Positions 1-5,404 of a stretch of 5,404 nt of DNA are shown one piece after another. The stretch covers positions 1 through 5,404 of the forward strand of contig DAOVTR010000139.1 in the NCBI GenBank assembly GCA_030633015.1, written 5' to 3'. A program made the position numbers and the translations under genes. The number at the start of each line of letters is the position of its first letter. The first letter of the stretch is position 1. The stretch is from Bdellovibrionales bacterium (GTDB lineage Bacteria > Bdellovibrionota > Bacteriovoracia > Bacteriovoracales > Bacteriovoracaceae). Below the pieces are notes generated by a model. That model saw nothing but the letters and a program-made list of their open reading frames with translations, was not told the DNA's origin and ran no database searches.

Positions 1-585
1 ATAACTAAAAAAACAACTGCTACCACCACTGCCCGATCCCTTAACACCAGTAATATCTGCATCACCGTAAAAACTAAGATAGCGACCAACCTGAGACATT
101 AACATAAATAAAAGTTGAAAATTGATATTTCCTGCTTCAATTGTATTAAACAAAGCCGCTCTTCTTGCAACAGTAGGATCTTTTGTTTTAGATATTCCAC
201 CAGCATATAAAAGAAGATCAATTGCAGCCTGCATATTATCAAAATCATCATGATCTGGAGCATCCATCTCGATGGAACTTGTAAAAGTTGCCATTCCCCC
301 TAAAGGAAGTACATTGGCAAACTTTGGAAGATCTGTTGAAAAAAAACTAGGCTCATTAAAACTGGCCTTACAAGCGTAAGCTGATGCATAGGTCTGAACA
401 TAACTTGCATAAGTATATTTATCACTATTTTCTACTGCTTTTAAAACGTCTATTGCATTTTGACATTTTCCATTATTCAAATAAATGTTAGCAGATAATA
501 CTGCTTCATCAACTTCTTGCTTTCCGCTCAAAGCACAACTAAAAAATAAAACTGGAACTAAAAAATAAAGAAAATAATTTTTCAT
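1..585 (-). CDS. Putative secreted lipoprotein with TPR-like helical N-terminal region (3' end cut by window edge)
   Basis: The frame reads from ATG at 585 through 195 codons without a stop to base 1, so the C-terminus lies outside the window. The N-terminus (MKNYFLYFLVPVLFFSC) is a short basic start, a hydrophobic core and a cysteine at residue 17. FFSC is a relaxed lipobox, so I infer export and lipid anchoring, probably at the outer membrane. Residues about 24-75 look like paired amphipathic helices of the TPR type (ANIYLNNGKCQNAIDVLKAV, then YVQTYASAYACKA). They carry two cysteines, C41 and C72, that could pair in the periplasm. The last visible residues (about 180-191) are a Gly/Ser-rich stretch ending in Cys. 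A GAGGA ribosome binding site lies 3 nt before the ATG, rather close. The gene follows the aminotransferase after 94 nt and may have its own promoter. I do not recognise the family; the function is unknown. Confidence 0.82.
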   Translation of the reverse strand, partial: MKNYFLYFLVPVLFFSCALSGKQEVDEAVLSANIYLNNGKCQNAIDVLKAVENSDKYTYASYVQTYASAYACKASFNEPSFFSTDLPKFANVLPLGGMATFTSSIEMDAPDHDDFDNMQAAIDLLLYAGGISKTKDPTVARRAALFNTIEAGNINFQLLFMLMSQVGRYLSFYGDADITGVKGSGSGGSSCFFSY

Positions 586-624
586 ATATCCTCAATAAAA
601 GAATATTCTCTATTTAGATTATGC

Positions 625-655
625 CTTATAAATTAAGACTAGGGTAAGCTGGCAA
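625..655 (-). promoter_or_regulatory. Candidate sigma70-type promoter for the lipoprotein gene
   Basis: On the minus strand TTGCCA (650-655, 5 of 6 to TTGACA) is followed after 19 nt by TATAAG (625-630, 5 of 6 to TATAAT). The spacing is at the long end. The predicted transcript would start about 30 nt before the lipoprotein ATG. No convincing terminator hairpin was seen in the 94-nt gap, so read-through from the aminotransferase gene is also possible. Confidence 0.3.
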
Positions 656-679
656 ATATCACCTAAAAGGAAGATAATA

Positions 680-1915
680 CTATACGGTTTGGGTAAGATA
701 TCTTAGAAGAAGATCGATTGCTTCAGTGAAAGGCCTTTTTTCAAGTACTAAACTAACTCTAGCATAATTTATTACTCCAAAGTCAGAACTAGGAACAATT
801 ACTACGCCAGAATTTTCTAAAATATTTTGACATATTTCAGGAGCATTATCTTTTAAAGCATCTAAATTATGCTTTTTAATATAACTTTTATAAAAAGGTG
901 TACTAGACAGTTCTAACAAAAAATAAAAAGCAGAATTAATCTGGTACCAAGTATGACCTAAGTTGTACTCATTTAATTTATCGCGAAGCAATTTACTATT
1001 ATCTCTTAAATGATTATTAACATCTTTTAAAAAAGTAGGAATTGAATGAAAATCAAAATGAACCAAAGCATTTTGAGTTAAACTATTTGCTCCCGAAGTA
1101 GTTTGACCCTGAAGTTTTCCTACATATGAAAGTAGTTCCTTGGGCCCTACGCAGTATCCTAATCGAAGCCCAGTGCTTGCTAGAGACTTAGAAATCCCAT
1201 CAAAGATGATTGTTTGCTTTAGTAATTTAGGATTAAACTGATAAAAAAATGTTGGCTTAGGGTCAAAATAACTTAGTTCGTAATAAATTTCATCACAAAT
1301 TACTAACACATCAGGATAATCTTCCAATAATTTAGCAAAATCTCTCATCCATGATTCAGGATAGTAAATCCCAGTAGGATTATTTGGAGTATTTAAAATT
1401 ATTGCCTTTAAATCCTGCTCCAAAGCTTTCTTAACTTCTGATATGGGGGGAATAAATCCATTAATAAGTCCTGATTTTACAGTAATTAAAGACCCTCTAA
1501 ACAGATGAACAATAACTGGATAAGAGATCCAATGAGGTGTAAAAATCAGAACTTTATCTCCAGGATTAATAATAGAAGCAAAAACATTTGTAAGAGCATG
1601 TTTAGCCCCAGAACTTATAACACATTCAAAATCTACTCCCGAATCTTTAAATGATATATTACGTGTTTTTTCAATATAATCTAAAATCTTTTTTCTTAAA
1701 TCAGGAAAACCTGACGCTGGAGAATATTGAAAACTTTTTAAAAAATTAAGCTCTAATTTTATACTTTCAATAAAATCTTCAGCAGGCTTAAATGGCAATT
1801 GCCCAGCAGTTAAGTTAAAAACTTTCTTTCCATCTTCGGCCATCTTAATTGCGGTAGCATTTAACTTCAAAGTAATACTTTCAGTTATATGCTTAACAGG
1901 TGAACTAATACGCAT
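680..1915 (-). CDS. Pyridoxal-phosphate aminotransferase, class I/II (aspartate aminotransferase-like)
   Basis: This 411-residue cytosolic enzyme has the usual length for the family and the full set of fold-type I PLP motifs. These are TPHWISYP (126-133, W129 expected to stack on the PLP ring), NTPNNPTG (175-182, N179 contacting the cofactor O3'), CDEIYYEL (207-214, D208 pairing with the pyridine nitrogen), and SKSLASTGLRLGY (242-254), where K243 is the predicted Schiff-base lysine and R251 the predicted phosphate ligand. YARVSLV (384-390) supplies R386, expected to bind the substrate alpha-carboxylate. The order matches the AspB-type subfamily; the amino donor cannot be fixed from sequence. 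The usual N-terminal GEPDF-type substrate loop is replaced by TAGQLPF (36-42), which may alter specificity. ATG at 1915 is 2 nt after the coaD stop, and its ribosome binding site (GGGGAAGG) lies inside the end of coaD, so the two are probably translationally coupled. Aspartate, tyrosine/prephenate or another dicarboxylic/aromatic substrate is possible. Confidence 0.93.
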   Translation of the reverse strand: MRISSPVKHITESITLKLNATAIKMAEDGKKVFNLTAGQLPFKPAEDFIESIKLELNFLKSFQYSPASGFPDLRKKILDYIEKTRNISFKDSGVDFECVISSGAKHALTNVFASIINPGDKVLIFTPHWISYPVIVHLFRGSLITVKSGLINGFIPPISEVKKALEQDLKAIILNTPNNPTGIYYPESWMRDFAKLLEDYPDVLVICDEIYYELSYFDPKPTFFYQFNPKLLKQTIIFDGISKSLASTGLRLGYCVGPKELLSYVGKLQGQTTSGANSLTQNALVHFDFHSIPTFLKDVNNHLRDNSKLLRDKLNEYNLGHTWYQINSAFYFLLELSSTPFYKSYIKKHNLDALKDNAPEICQNILENSGVVIVPSSDFGVINYARVSLVLEKRPFTEAIDLLLRYLTQTV

Positions 1916-1917
1916 AA

Positions 1918-2406
1918 CTATACCTTCCCCAACTTAGATAAATATGTATAAATTTCTTTCGGTACAAACTCTTTAATATCTCCTCCATGACTTAAAACTT
2001 CTTTTACAAAAGTTGATGATATAAAATAGTGCTCACTAGAAGTAGTTAAAAAGATAGTATCTATTTCGCTACAAAGTTTTCTATTCATTGAAGCCATCTG
2101 AAATTCTGCCTCAAAGTCTCCAAGTGGCCTAAGCCCTCTAACAATATATTTAATCTGTTTTTCTTTCGCAAAATCAACAATTAACCCTTGGCAAAAATCA
2201 ACTTTTACTCTTGGTTCATTGCGATAAAGCTCTCGCAACATCTCACATCTTTGATCTTTAGAAAACAGTGGATTTTTATTAGAAGATATTGCAAGTAAAA
2301 TAGTTAATTCATCAAAAATATCCAACGCACGATTTACTATATCTGCATGACCTTTGGTGAAAAGATCAAAAGTACCTGCATACATGGCTTTTTTGTTAGT
2401 TGACAT
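1918..2406 (-). CDS. coaD: Phosphopantetheine adenylyltransferase (PPAT)
   Basis: CoaD transfers AMP from ATP to 4'-phosphopantetheine, giving dephospho-CoA, the penultimate step of coenzyme A synthesis in the cytosol. The 162-residue length is normal for bacterial PPAT. Motifs of this nucleotidyltransferase family appear in order: YAGTFDLFTKGH (9-20, T12 and H20 of the T/HxGH-type catalytic site), NKNPLF with K44 in the position of the pantetheine-binding lysine, RGLRPLGDFEAEF (90-102, R90 and R93 for ATP phosphates), MNRKL (107-111), and ISSTFVKEV followed by GGDI (129-144), the nucleotide-binding segment. Two prolines that are usual in the first motif (YPGTFDP) are Ala10 and Leu15 here. 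ATG at 2406 is preceded by AAGG at 8 nt. It lies 70 nt after rsmD, a frequent neighbour of coaD in bacteria, and 2 nt before the aminotransferase gene. I consider the assignment secure. Confidence 0.96.
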   Translation of the reverse strand: MSTNKKAMYAGTFDLFTKGHADIVNRALDIFDELTILLAISSNKNPLFSKDQRCEMLRELYRNEPRVKVDFCQGLIVDFAKEKQIKYIVRGLRPLGDFEAEFQMASMNRKLCSEIDTIFLTTSSEHYFISSTFVKEVLSHGGDIKEFVPKEIYTYLSKLGKV

Positions 2407-2432
2407 TATTTAAACCTTTTTTATGTAAATAG

Positions 2433-2461
2433 ATAATAAAAACTTATAAATAAATGATCAA
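2433..2461 (-). promoter_or_regulatory. Candidate promoter in the rsmD-coaD gap
   Basis: On the minus strand TTGATC (2456-2461, 4 of 6 to the -35 consensus) is followed by an ideal 17-nt spacer and TATTAT (2433-2438, 5 of 6 to the -10 consensus). Transcription would start about 20 nt before the coaD ATG. The 70-nt gap is otherwise AT-rich with no terminator, so coaD and the aminotransferase may be read both from this site and from upstream. In DNA this AT-rich such matches arise by chance fairly often. Confidence 0.33.
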
Positions 2462-2476
2462 TTTTGCAAGCTAAGG

Positions 2477-3076
2477 TTATAAATCTACAACAATAATATA
2501 GCTTGTACCTTGTCTGAAAATCTTTTTAATATCGACTGGAACCTGATTCCAATAGTCTAAATCAAGACCTTTTTGAATATCTGACTCTATCCAAAACTGC
2601 CCTTTAATATGCTCATCCTTAATATGGCGTAAAAAAATTGTTATATATTCATAAATATCGACTAATTCATAAGGGGGATCCAAAAAAAATATATATTTAT
2701 CATCTAACGGCTTCTCTTTATAAATCAACTTCTTTTTAAATTGAGTTAACCAATTTTCTACCCTCTGATTAACACTTACGACCTGCTTATCAAGGCCCTT
2801 AAATCGGGTTAAAAACAATCCAATATTTTTCATTAAATTTTTAAAAAACAGTTTATCAAACTCTACAAAAATAACATTTTTTGCTCCTCGAGACAAAGCC
2901 TCCAGCCCCACTGCTCCGCTTCCTGCACATAAATCAACAAAAATATATCCAGACAAGTCTTGATTTGCATCGAAAACTCTTCTTTTAAGCATTACTGATG
3001 TTGGTCTTATATTTGTTGATTTAGGAACTTTTAAACTAAGTCCTTTAGCGAATCCTCCAAGGATTTTTATAGACAC
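2477..3076 (-). CDS. rsmD: 16S rRNA (guanine(966)-N(2))-methyltransferase RsmD
   Basis: RsmD uses S-adenosylmethionine to methylate N2 of G966 (E. coli numbering) in 16S rRNA, acting on assembling 30S subunits in the cytosol. The 199 residues match the usual length. The family-specific N-terminus is present: ILGGFAKGLSLKVP (5-18) and then RPTSVMLKRRVF (24-35), the RPT-K-VF signature. SAM-binding motif I is DLCAGSGAVGLEALSRGA (48-65), E72 ends strand beta2 and would hold the ribose, and DPPY (133-136) is the catalytic motif of amino-group methyltransferases. Residues about 90-125 are lysine-rich and could help contact RNA. The start is GTG at 3076, preceded by GAAAGG at 5 nt (3082-3087); it lies 11 nt after the stop of the acidic-protein gene, so the two are probably co-transcribed. 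coaD follows 70 nt downstream. Confidence 0.95.
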   Translation of the reverse strand: MSIKILGGFAKGLSLKVPKSTNIRPTSVMLKRRVFDANQDLSGYIFVDLCAGSGAVGLEALSRGAKNVIFVEFDKLFFKNLMKNIGLFLTRFKGLDKQVVSVNQRVENWLTQFKKKLIYKEKPLDDKYIFFLDPPYELVDIYEYITIFLRHIKDEHIKGQFWIESDIQKGLDLDYWNQVPVDIKKIFRQGTSYIIVVDL

Positions 3077-3087
3077 TTTAACCTTTC

Positions 3088-3738
3088 TTAACTGGCCTTT
3101 TTCATTGGCAGAGAAAACTGAGCTCCTCCTTCCATTTCTATTATAAACCCATCTTTTTCATTTACGTGGAGCTGAACTTGATGACCACCTATTTTAAAAT
3201 TTAATTTCAAATTCATTTTACCAGACACAGAAAAATCCATTTGAGTATCATATCCATTGCTTGATTCATCCTTAGCAGTCTCTACTTTCTTTTCAATTAT
3301 TGATACCACTTTAGACTCCTGAATATTTTCATTTTTTTGAGAGATATCTTCAATATTTATAATCCCATCTTCATGCTCATCATCAAGATCTACAGAATTA
3401 TTAGTCAAAATTTCATCTAATTCACTATCAATAGACTTTTGAATATCTGTTTTGGGTATTTCAACCTTATCTACAATCAAATCATCTTGACTGTAAGCTT
3501 GCTGTTCTTCTATCCCTAAGGCCTTAGATAAATCACTGTTTTCATCAAGTGCACTTACCTCTTCTGATTCAACACCGGATTCTTCCATCTCTTTTGCAAT
3601 AGGATCTTCTGTAGAAACTGACTCAACCAAATCATCATCTTGGAAATCCTGCTCTAAATTTTCAATCTCAGTCATAATATCTTCAAGCTCCGCATCATTA
3701 AAGCCTTGCTCTATAAGATCCTCGTTGTCATCAGTCAT
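3088..3738 (-). CDS. Hypothetical acidic protein: long disordered N-terminal part plus small beta-rich C-terminal domain
   Basis: I do not recognise this 216-residue protein. Residues 1 to about 160 are dominated by Asp, Glu, Ser and Asn with few hydrophobic clusters, as in an intrinsically disordered, strongly negative region. The first 35 residues could form amphipathic helix (FNDAELEDIMTEIENLEQDF). From about 167 to 212 the character changes to alternating hydrophobic and polar residues (FSVSGKMNLKLNFKIGG, QVQLHVNEKDGFIIEM, AQFSLPM), which predicts a compact domain of about five beta strands. There is no signal peptide or membrane segment. The frame is open to a GTG at 3765, but I chose ATG at 3738 because GGGAG lies 7 nt before it, while the GTG has no ribosome binding site and would sit at or before the predicted transcript start. 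The gene is first in the cluster with rsmD, 11 nt ahead of it. Function unknown; a protein- or RNA-contact role is speculation. Confidence 0.85.
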   Translation of the reverse strand: MTDDNEDLIEQGFNDAELEDIMTEIENLEQDFQDDDLVESVSTEDPIAKEMEESGVESEEVSALDENSDLSKALGIEEQQAYSQDDLIVDKVEIPKTDIQKSIDSELDEILTNNSVDLDDEHEDGIINIEDISQKNENIQESKVVSIIEKKVETAKDESSNGYDTQMDFSVSGKMNLKLNFKIGGHQVQLHVNEKDGFIIEMEGGAQFSLPMKKAS

Positions 3739-3745
3739 AAAGATA

Positions 3746-3750
3746 CTCCC
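3746..3750 (-). promoter_or_regulatory. Ribosome binding site deciding the ATG start at 3738
   Basis: GGGAG on the minus strand lies 7 nt before the ATG at 3738. The in-frame GTG at 3765, nine codons upstream, has no such motif. This supports the shorter, 216-residue product. Confidence 0.6.
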
Positions 3751-3764
3751 GTAAGAAAAATTCA

Positions 3765-3778
3765 CTCTAAATATAGAG
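3765..3778 (-). promoter_or_regulatory. Candidate -10 box inside a small dyad, upstream of the acidic-protein gene
   Basis: On the minus strand TATATT (3770-3775, 5 of 6 to TATAAT) lies within a perfect 5-bp inverted repeat, CTCTA-TATT-TAGAG (3765-3778). A promoter here would start transcripts about 25 nt before the ATG at 3738. No good -35 box is seen at 16-18 nt, so the site would need an activator or an alternative sigma factor, or it is a chance match. The dyad over the -10 box could be an operator, but no regulator can be named. Confidence 0.25.
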
Positions 3779-3812
3779 AATTACTATCTTACTAACATTT
3801 CGGTGCAAAAAG

Positions 3813-3841
3813 AATAATCTTTAACAAAATCAAAGATTATT
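3813..3841 (-). terminator. Perfect 10-bp inverted repeat with minus-strand T-run: weak terminator or regulatory hairpin
   Basis: AATAATCTTT (3813-3822) and its exact complement AAAGATTATT (3832-3841) flank a 9-nt loop. On the minus strand the hairpin is followed by CTTTTT, as in an intrinsic terminator. On the plus strand it is followed by AAGGAGG and has no T-run, so the terminator reading applies only to minus-strand transcripts. The stem has a single G-C pair and would be weak. It lies between the two divergent genes, upstream of the candidate promoter of the acidic-protein gene. It could block antisense transcripts from the right, end a small minus-strand transcript, or be a protein-binding dyad serving either gene. 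The perfect repeat is directly visible; its role is inferred. Confidence 0.4.
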
Positions 3842-4013
3842 AAGGAGGAATACAATATAATTTATTGTCAAAATATTCTTTCATTTTTTCCATGACATTT
3901 GAAAGCTTTTGAGTAAAAATTTTCCAACATTTTGGGGATTAACATATTAAATTTGTTTGCTATTAGTTAGATCAATTTTATCTGGTATTAAAATTTCTAA
4001 CTCATAAGCTTTT

Positions 4014-4019
4014 GAAGGA
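4014..4019 (+). promoter_or_regulatory. Ribosome binding site for the TTG start at 4025
   Basis: GAAGGA lies 5 nt before TTG at 4025. The frame is closed by TGA at 4013-4015, and no ATG or GTG occurs between that stop and the TTG. The next in-frame ATG is about 150 codons downstream. The site therefore decides for the unusual start codon. Confidence 0.65.
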
Positions 4020-4024
4020 TATTT

Positions 4025-5404
4025 TTGGCTAACAATAATTTCAAACCTATACTTTGGGCCACATCATCAGTAAAAGAAAAAACTATTTTTAATAATGAAG
4101 ATAGAACTCCAGCCCCCATTCTTCCTCCAATTCCTTCACCTTCAAAAGATCAAGGCTTTACCCCTTCAAGGTACTTAGTGCCTGGATGGAGAGGTGATAG
4201 TTTAATTTCAAAATCAGCCATATTTATAAAAAATTTAAGATCAATTCTACTTAAAGACGCAAGAAGACAGTTTGGACAATTAAATTTATTAAATAAATCT
4301 CTTCGAATAAATATATTTAATGAGTTTGTTTTTTATTCCAACCAACAACATATTAACTGCAGTGAAATTGAAAACTTCACCGATCTATGGGATCAACTTA
4401 AAAATAATAAAGCAAAATTTCACAAGCCTGTTTCTGACTTTATTGAACAATACTGTTTTAAAGTAATTACTGTATATATGTATCGAATAAGATTTATTTT
4501 AGAGCTATCATATTCTGCAAATATAAATATCACTGAAAATAATCTTTTGAACCCTACATCTTTTTTTACAAAACTTTTTCCAAAAGGTGGCCATAGAGAA
4601 CTTCAATGCGAAGCACTTCAGGCCAATCAATACAGCTGGTATCGCCCATCAAGTGAATTTACTCATCTAATAAGACAACTTAAAAGCCAATTTAAACACA
4701 TTTCAATAACTGAAATGATGATTATTTTTTCTGAAGAGTCCTTAAAAGAACAATTAAATGAAACTAGTTTTTCTCACTCTTTGTCTCATAAGAGTTTTGG
4801 ACTTTTTCTAAATGAACTAATAATCCAATTTCCAAAATGGCTTAATAGAAGTAGTAACATTCCACCAATCCCAACTGATGACCCCTTTATAATAAATACA
4901 AAATATTCTGGAGATAACTTAACTTCGCTCATTCTGTCCCATTGGCTTGGACAAGAAGAAAACATACAAAAGAAATGGAATGAAATCATTTGTCCTGATT
5001 TTTATGGCAGCCTTAATTTTAGTGATCAATACATCAGAATTTGTCACGAATTAAAATTCTTAACTTATCTGATCAAAATTGCAAATCATCAAAACTTTGA
5101 TCATATATCACTCATTTGTGATGTAATGAATAATAAGTACAAACATGACCAGACTAATTTTACTGGTCAGAGATTAATGTTGAATGATGAACCTGAAACA
5201 AAAAACATATATTATTCAAGAATTGTTTTAAATTTTGCAAAGTTGCCAAATAAAAATCCACACCACGCACTACTGAATCAAATTAATGCTCAAAAACAAT
5301 CTTTAATAAAAGATGGCTTAATTTTTGTTTTTACAAATCAAAAACTGTTTGTTCCAAGTAAAAATGAGAAAATGAAGCAATTTTTAAAAGAATTTAAAGT
5401 AGAA
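4025..5404 (+). CDS. Uncharacterised protein with proline-rich N-terminal segment (460 codons, 3' end cut by window edge)
   Basis: This plus-strand frame is open for exactly 460 codons up to the last base of the window, far too long for chance in AT-rich DNA, so it is a real gene although no stop is visible. Translation probably begins at TTG (4025). Residues 1-45 look flexible, with a proline cluster PAPILPPIPSPS (29-40). SRYLVPGWRGD (48-58) then leads into a mainly helical region rich in aromatic residues, Asn and Lys. There is no signal peptide and no membrane segment, so it is probably cytosolic. The last visible part alternates hydrophobic strands and charged helices: RIVLNFAKLP, then ALLNQINAQKQSLIKDGLIF, FVFTNQKLFVP (about 434-444), and a lysine-rich helix. 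A helix followed by a DG-turn and a hydrophobic strand is loosely like the late part of Rossmann-type methyltransferases, but no SAM-binding or NPPY/DPPY motif is seen. It is transcribed away from the rsmD cluster. Family not recognised; function unknown. Confidence 0.85.
   Translation, partial: MANNNFKPILWATSSVKEKTIFNNEDRTPAPILPPIPSPSKDQGFTPSRYLVPGWRGDSLISKSAIFIKNLRSILLKDARRQFGQLNLLNKSLRINIFNEFVFYSNQQHINCSEIENFTDLWDQLKNNKAKFHKPVSDFIEQYCFKVITVYMYRIRFILELSYSANINITENNLLNPTSFFTKLFPKGGHRELQCEALQANQYSWYRPSSEFTHLIRQLKSQFKHISITEMMIIFSEESLKEQLNETSFSHSLSHKSFGLFLNELIIQFPKWLNRSSNIPPIPTDDPFIINTKYSGDNLTSLILSHWLGQEENIQKKWNEIICPDFYGSLNFSDQYIRICHELKFLTYLIKIANHQNFDHISLICDVMNNKYKHDQTNFTGQRLMLNDEPETKNIYYSRIVLNFAKLPNKNPHHALLNQINAQKQSLIKDGLIFVFTNQKLFVPSKNEKMKQFLKEFKVE

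Noticed and set aside
605..619. Similarity between the region upstream of the lipoprotein gene (TCTAAATAGAGAAT on the minus strand) and the dyad near 3765-3780 (TCTAAATATAGAGAAT on the plus strand)
   Set aside because: The match needs a 2-nt gap and opposite orientation relative to the genes, and the sequence is low-complexity, so a shared operator is not supported.
586..679. Possible terminator after the aminotransferase gene
   Set aside because: Only a 4-bp AT stem (CTTA-ATTTA-TAAG) was found and it is not followed by a T-run.
3739..3765. Upstream GTG start for the acidic protein, adding nine residues
   Set aside because: The GTG has no ribosome binding site and lies almost at the candidate -10 box, while the internal ATG has GGGAG at a good distance.
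3842..3867. Very strong Shine-Dalgarno match (AAGGAGGA) on the plus strand
   Set aside because: No ATG, GTG or TTG lies within 5-12 nt. The nearest TTG is about 16 nt away and opens only 15 codons, so I treat it as a chance match.
3903..4015. 10-bp direct repeat AAGCTTTTGA at 3903-3912 and 4006-4015
   Set aside because: Two short AT-rich copies about 100 bp apart are expected by chance in this composition, and no further copies or target-site-like structure were seen.
4786..4989. 67-codon minus-strand ORF
   Set aside because: It lies wholly inside the long plus-strand coding frame, has no convincing ribosome binding site, and its composition is what antisense reading of that gene would give.

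Overview
The window is AT-rich DNA (about one third G+C by eye). It carries one co-directional minus-strand gene cluster and one divergent plus-strand gene that runs off the right edge. Coding density is high, A/T-ending codons dominate, and Shine-Dalgarno motifs precede most starts. Conserved housekeeping genes sit beside poorly characterised proteins: a small lipoprotein and a very acidic protein. This mix fits a low-GC Gram-negative bacterium. Bacteriovoracia (Halobacteriovorax or Bacteriovorax type predatory bacteria) is my best guess, but it is an inference from protein style and base composition and is not proven by any marker.

Right to left on the minus strand: (1) a protein with a long acidic, probably disordered N-terminal part and a small beta-rich C-terminal domain (3088-3738); (2) rsmD, the 16S rRNA guanine-N2 methyltransferase, 11 nt downstream; (3) coaD, phosphopantetheine adenylyltransferase, 70 nt further on, with a possible promoter of its own in that gap; (4) a fold-type I PLP aminotransferase of the aspartate aminotransferase family, 2 nt after coaD and probably translationally coupled to it; (5) after a 94-nt gap with a candidate promoter, a secreted lipoprotein cut by the left edge of the window (1-585). 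The rsmD-coaD adjacency is a common bacterial arrangement. The aminotransferase and the acidic protein are the less expected members.

Between the acidic-protein gene and the plus-strand gene lies a 286-nt divergent intergenic region (3739-4024). It contains a candidate -10 box lying inside a small dyad, a perfect 10-bp inverted repeat with a T-run on its minus-strand side, and stretches that read like short or decayed peptides on the minus strand. From 4025 a long plus-strand frame, started by TTG behind a GAAGGA ribosome binding site, stays open for 460 codons to the window edge. I do not recognise this protein. It is the main unknown of the window.

No tRNA, rRNA, CRISPR array, insertion sequence or phage gene was seen. 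Nothing here clearly amounts to a new defence or mobile system. The best leads are the unrecognised 460-codon plus-strand protein, the acidic two-part protein heading the rsmD cluster, and the structured intergenic region between them.
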